Source of the DNA: Faecalibacterium gallinarum
GTDB taxonomy: Bacteria > Bacillota > Clostridia > Oscillospirales > Ruminococcaceae
DNA: 64,000 bases
Direction of reading: 5' to 3'
Assembly (NCBI RefSeq): GCF_022180365.1
Contig: NZ_BQKV01000053.1
Location: 1 to 64,000 of the forward strand
Position 1 is the stretch's first letter. Each line of letters starts with the position of its first letter. This document shows positions 62,957 through 64,000 of this stretch, in pieces. The position numbers were made by a program, and so were the translations under genes. The notes below the pieces were generated by a model, which saw nothing but the letters and a program-made list of their open reading frames with translations, made no database searches and was not told where the DNA came from.

Positions 62957-63817
62957 ATGAAAACACGAATTATTACTGCCCTGGTGGGCATCGTCGTCCT
63001 GGTGCTGGTGCTGTTCACCTTTGACACCCTGGTGTTCAATCTGGTGGTGGCGGGCATCTCGCTGCTGGCGATGCACGAGGTCTACAACGCCCTCGGGTTT
63101 GAAAAAGCCGACTGGCCCCTCTATGTGGTGCTGATCCCCTACACCCTGTTGATCATGCTCTCCAACTATGAGCACGCCCGGGGCCTGGTGATGGTGGGCA
63201 CCTTTGCGCTGGTGCTGTTTTACAGCATTTACCTGGTGGTGCGCAACGGCGTGGTCAGCTACCAGAAAGTCAGCGGCCTGGCGCTTTTTTCCGGCATCAT
63301 CATGTTCTGCTTTTACTCCCTAATCTTCCTCAAGATGCTGCTGCCGGTGGAGGAGTACGGCTACGACGCCATCTTCTTCATCCTGCTGATCCTCTGTTTC
63401 GCCTGGGGCGGGGACACCTGCGCCTATTTTGCGGGCCGGGCCTTCGGCAAACACAAGCTCTGCCCGGTGGTCAGCCCTAAAAAGACGGTGGAAGGCGCCA
63501 TCGGCGGCGTGCTGGGCACCATGGTCTTTGGGGTGGCGGCCACCATTATCTACTCGGTGGCGGCGGACCGGATGGATATCTTCACCCAGTCCAACATCGG
63601 CGTCTCCATGTTCGTCATCATCGCCCTTTTGGGCATTGTGGCGGCAGTGCTGGGCATCTACGGCGATCTGTTCGCCAGCGTGGTCAAGCGCCAGTGCGGC
63701 ATCAAGGACTATGGCACCATTTTCCCGGGGCATGGCGGCATCCTGGACCGGTTCGACAGTGTAATGTTCATCGCTCCTTTTGTAACCATGGTGATTACTG
63801 CGGTGTTCTACCGCTGA
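62957..63817 (+). CDS. cdsA: Phosphatidate cytidylyltransferase
   Basis: 286 residues from the ATG at 62,957, with seven to eight membrane helices. The C-terminal CdsA signature is complete: [53 protein letters not shown]. It makes CDP-diacylglycerol for phospholipid synthesis. It follows uppS as in most Firmicutes. Confidence 0.96.
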   Translation: MKTRIITALVGIVVLVLVLFTFDTLVFNLVVAGISLLAMHEVYNALGFEKADWPLYVVLIPYTLLIMLSNYEHARGLVMVGTFALVLFYSIYLVVRNGVVSYQKVSGLALFSGIIMFCFYSLIFLKMLLPVEEYGYDAIFFILLILCFAWGGDTCAYFAGRAFGKHKLCPVVSPKKTVEGAIGGVLGTMVFGVAATIIYSVAADRMDIFTQSNIGVSMFVIIALLGIVAAVLGIYGDLFASVVKRQCGIKDYGTIFPGHGGILDRFDSVMFIAPFVTMVITAVFYR

Positions 63818-63842
63818 GAAAAAAGCAGGAAGGGGAAGGACT

Positions 63843-64000
63843 ATGGCAAAGAAAATCACCCTGCTGGGTTCCACCGGTTCCATCGGCACCCAGAGCCTGG
63901 ACGTGATCCGGGCCCAGGGGTATGAGGTGTTCGGCCTTTCGGCCCACAGCCGGGTGGAATCTCTCTTGCAGCAGATCGAGGAATTCCACCCGAAATACGT
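63843..64000 (+). CDS. dxr: 1-deoxy-D-xylulose 5-phosphate reductoisomerase (5' part; runs off the window)
   Basis: The first 52 residues are visible. The start [21 protein letters not shown] is the NADPH-binding signature of Dxr, the second enzyme of the MEP isoprenoid pathway. That fits uppS two genes upstream. It is preceded by GGAAGGGGAAGG. Confidence 0.93.
   Translation, partial: MAKKITLLGSTGSIGTQSLDVIRAQGYEVFGLSAHSRVESLLQQIEEFHPKY

Overview
The window looks like a Gram-positive, anaerobic gut Clostridia chromosome, most likely an Oscillospiraceae member of the Faecalibacterium/Gemmiger/Subdoligranulum type. That is inferred from the GC-rich housekeeping genes on the right, a pyrophosphate-type phosphofructokinase, a CoA-dehydratase activase pair, the pyrH-frr-uppS-cdsA-dxr order, and a conjugative element of the Firmicutes Tn1549/CTn type. 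No rRNA or species marker is present.

Positions 1 to about 40,147 are the right-hand part of an integrative conjugative element (ICE). Its left end and integrase lie outside the window. The ICE carries a mobilisation block (oriT-like palindromes, mobC, MOBP relaxase, Cys_rich_VLP protein), an AT-richer cargo block (GntR regulator plus ABC transporter), TnpW, a 2017-residue polyvalent anti-restriction-type protein, topoisomerase III, and DUF4366/DUF4315 proteins. A type IV secretion block follows on the minus strand: CD1108/NlpC-P60 protein, VirB4, PrgI, MT-A70 methylase, VirB6/TrbL-like protein, Maff2, VirD4 and PcfB, then DUF5348 and a RepA-like DUF6017 initiator with internal 15-bp repeats. 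The ICE ends inside an ABC exporter gene, of which only the 3' part remains at 40,148.

Nested in the ICE is a second element of 12.65 kb (16,995-29,646). It carries a large serine recombinase and sits inside the NlpC/P60 gene of the conjugation machinery. The junctions share the hexamer ACATAG, and joining the flanks restores the reading frame exactly. Its genes run on the plus strand: a coiled-coil protein, a head-closure-like protein, a TP901-type tape measure protein, a sigma factor, small phage-type Cys-rich proteins, a ribbon-helix-helix protein, a YbjQ protein, a RelB/YafQ-like toxin-antitoxin pair, a small initiator followed by iteron-like repeats, and the recombinase. It has no capsid, portal, terminase or relaxase gene, so it resembles a phage satellite or a reduced prophage hitch-hiking in an ICE.

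From 40,148 to 44,812 lies an older, decayed accessory zone: a truncated ABC half-transporter, an intact partner half-transporter, an orphan winged-helix domain, an XRE regulator and a serine recombinase without its catalytic domain. It abuts tRNA-Ala(CGC) and a broken tRNA copy.

From 45,003 onward the sequence is chromosomal. A compact minus-strand operon encodes a Cys-rich protein, a Spo0A-like regulator with a degenerate receiver, and a histidine-kinase-like ATPase with no visible phospho-acceptor histidine. Then come the CoA-dehydratase activase pair, PPi-PFK, an SGNH hydrolase, TypA/BipA, a beta-CASP metallo-hydrolase, a Tat-exported FMN-binding lipoprotein, tRNA-Gly(TCC), an AlkD-like protein, pyrH, frr, uppS, cdsA and the start of dxr.
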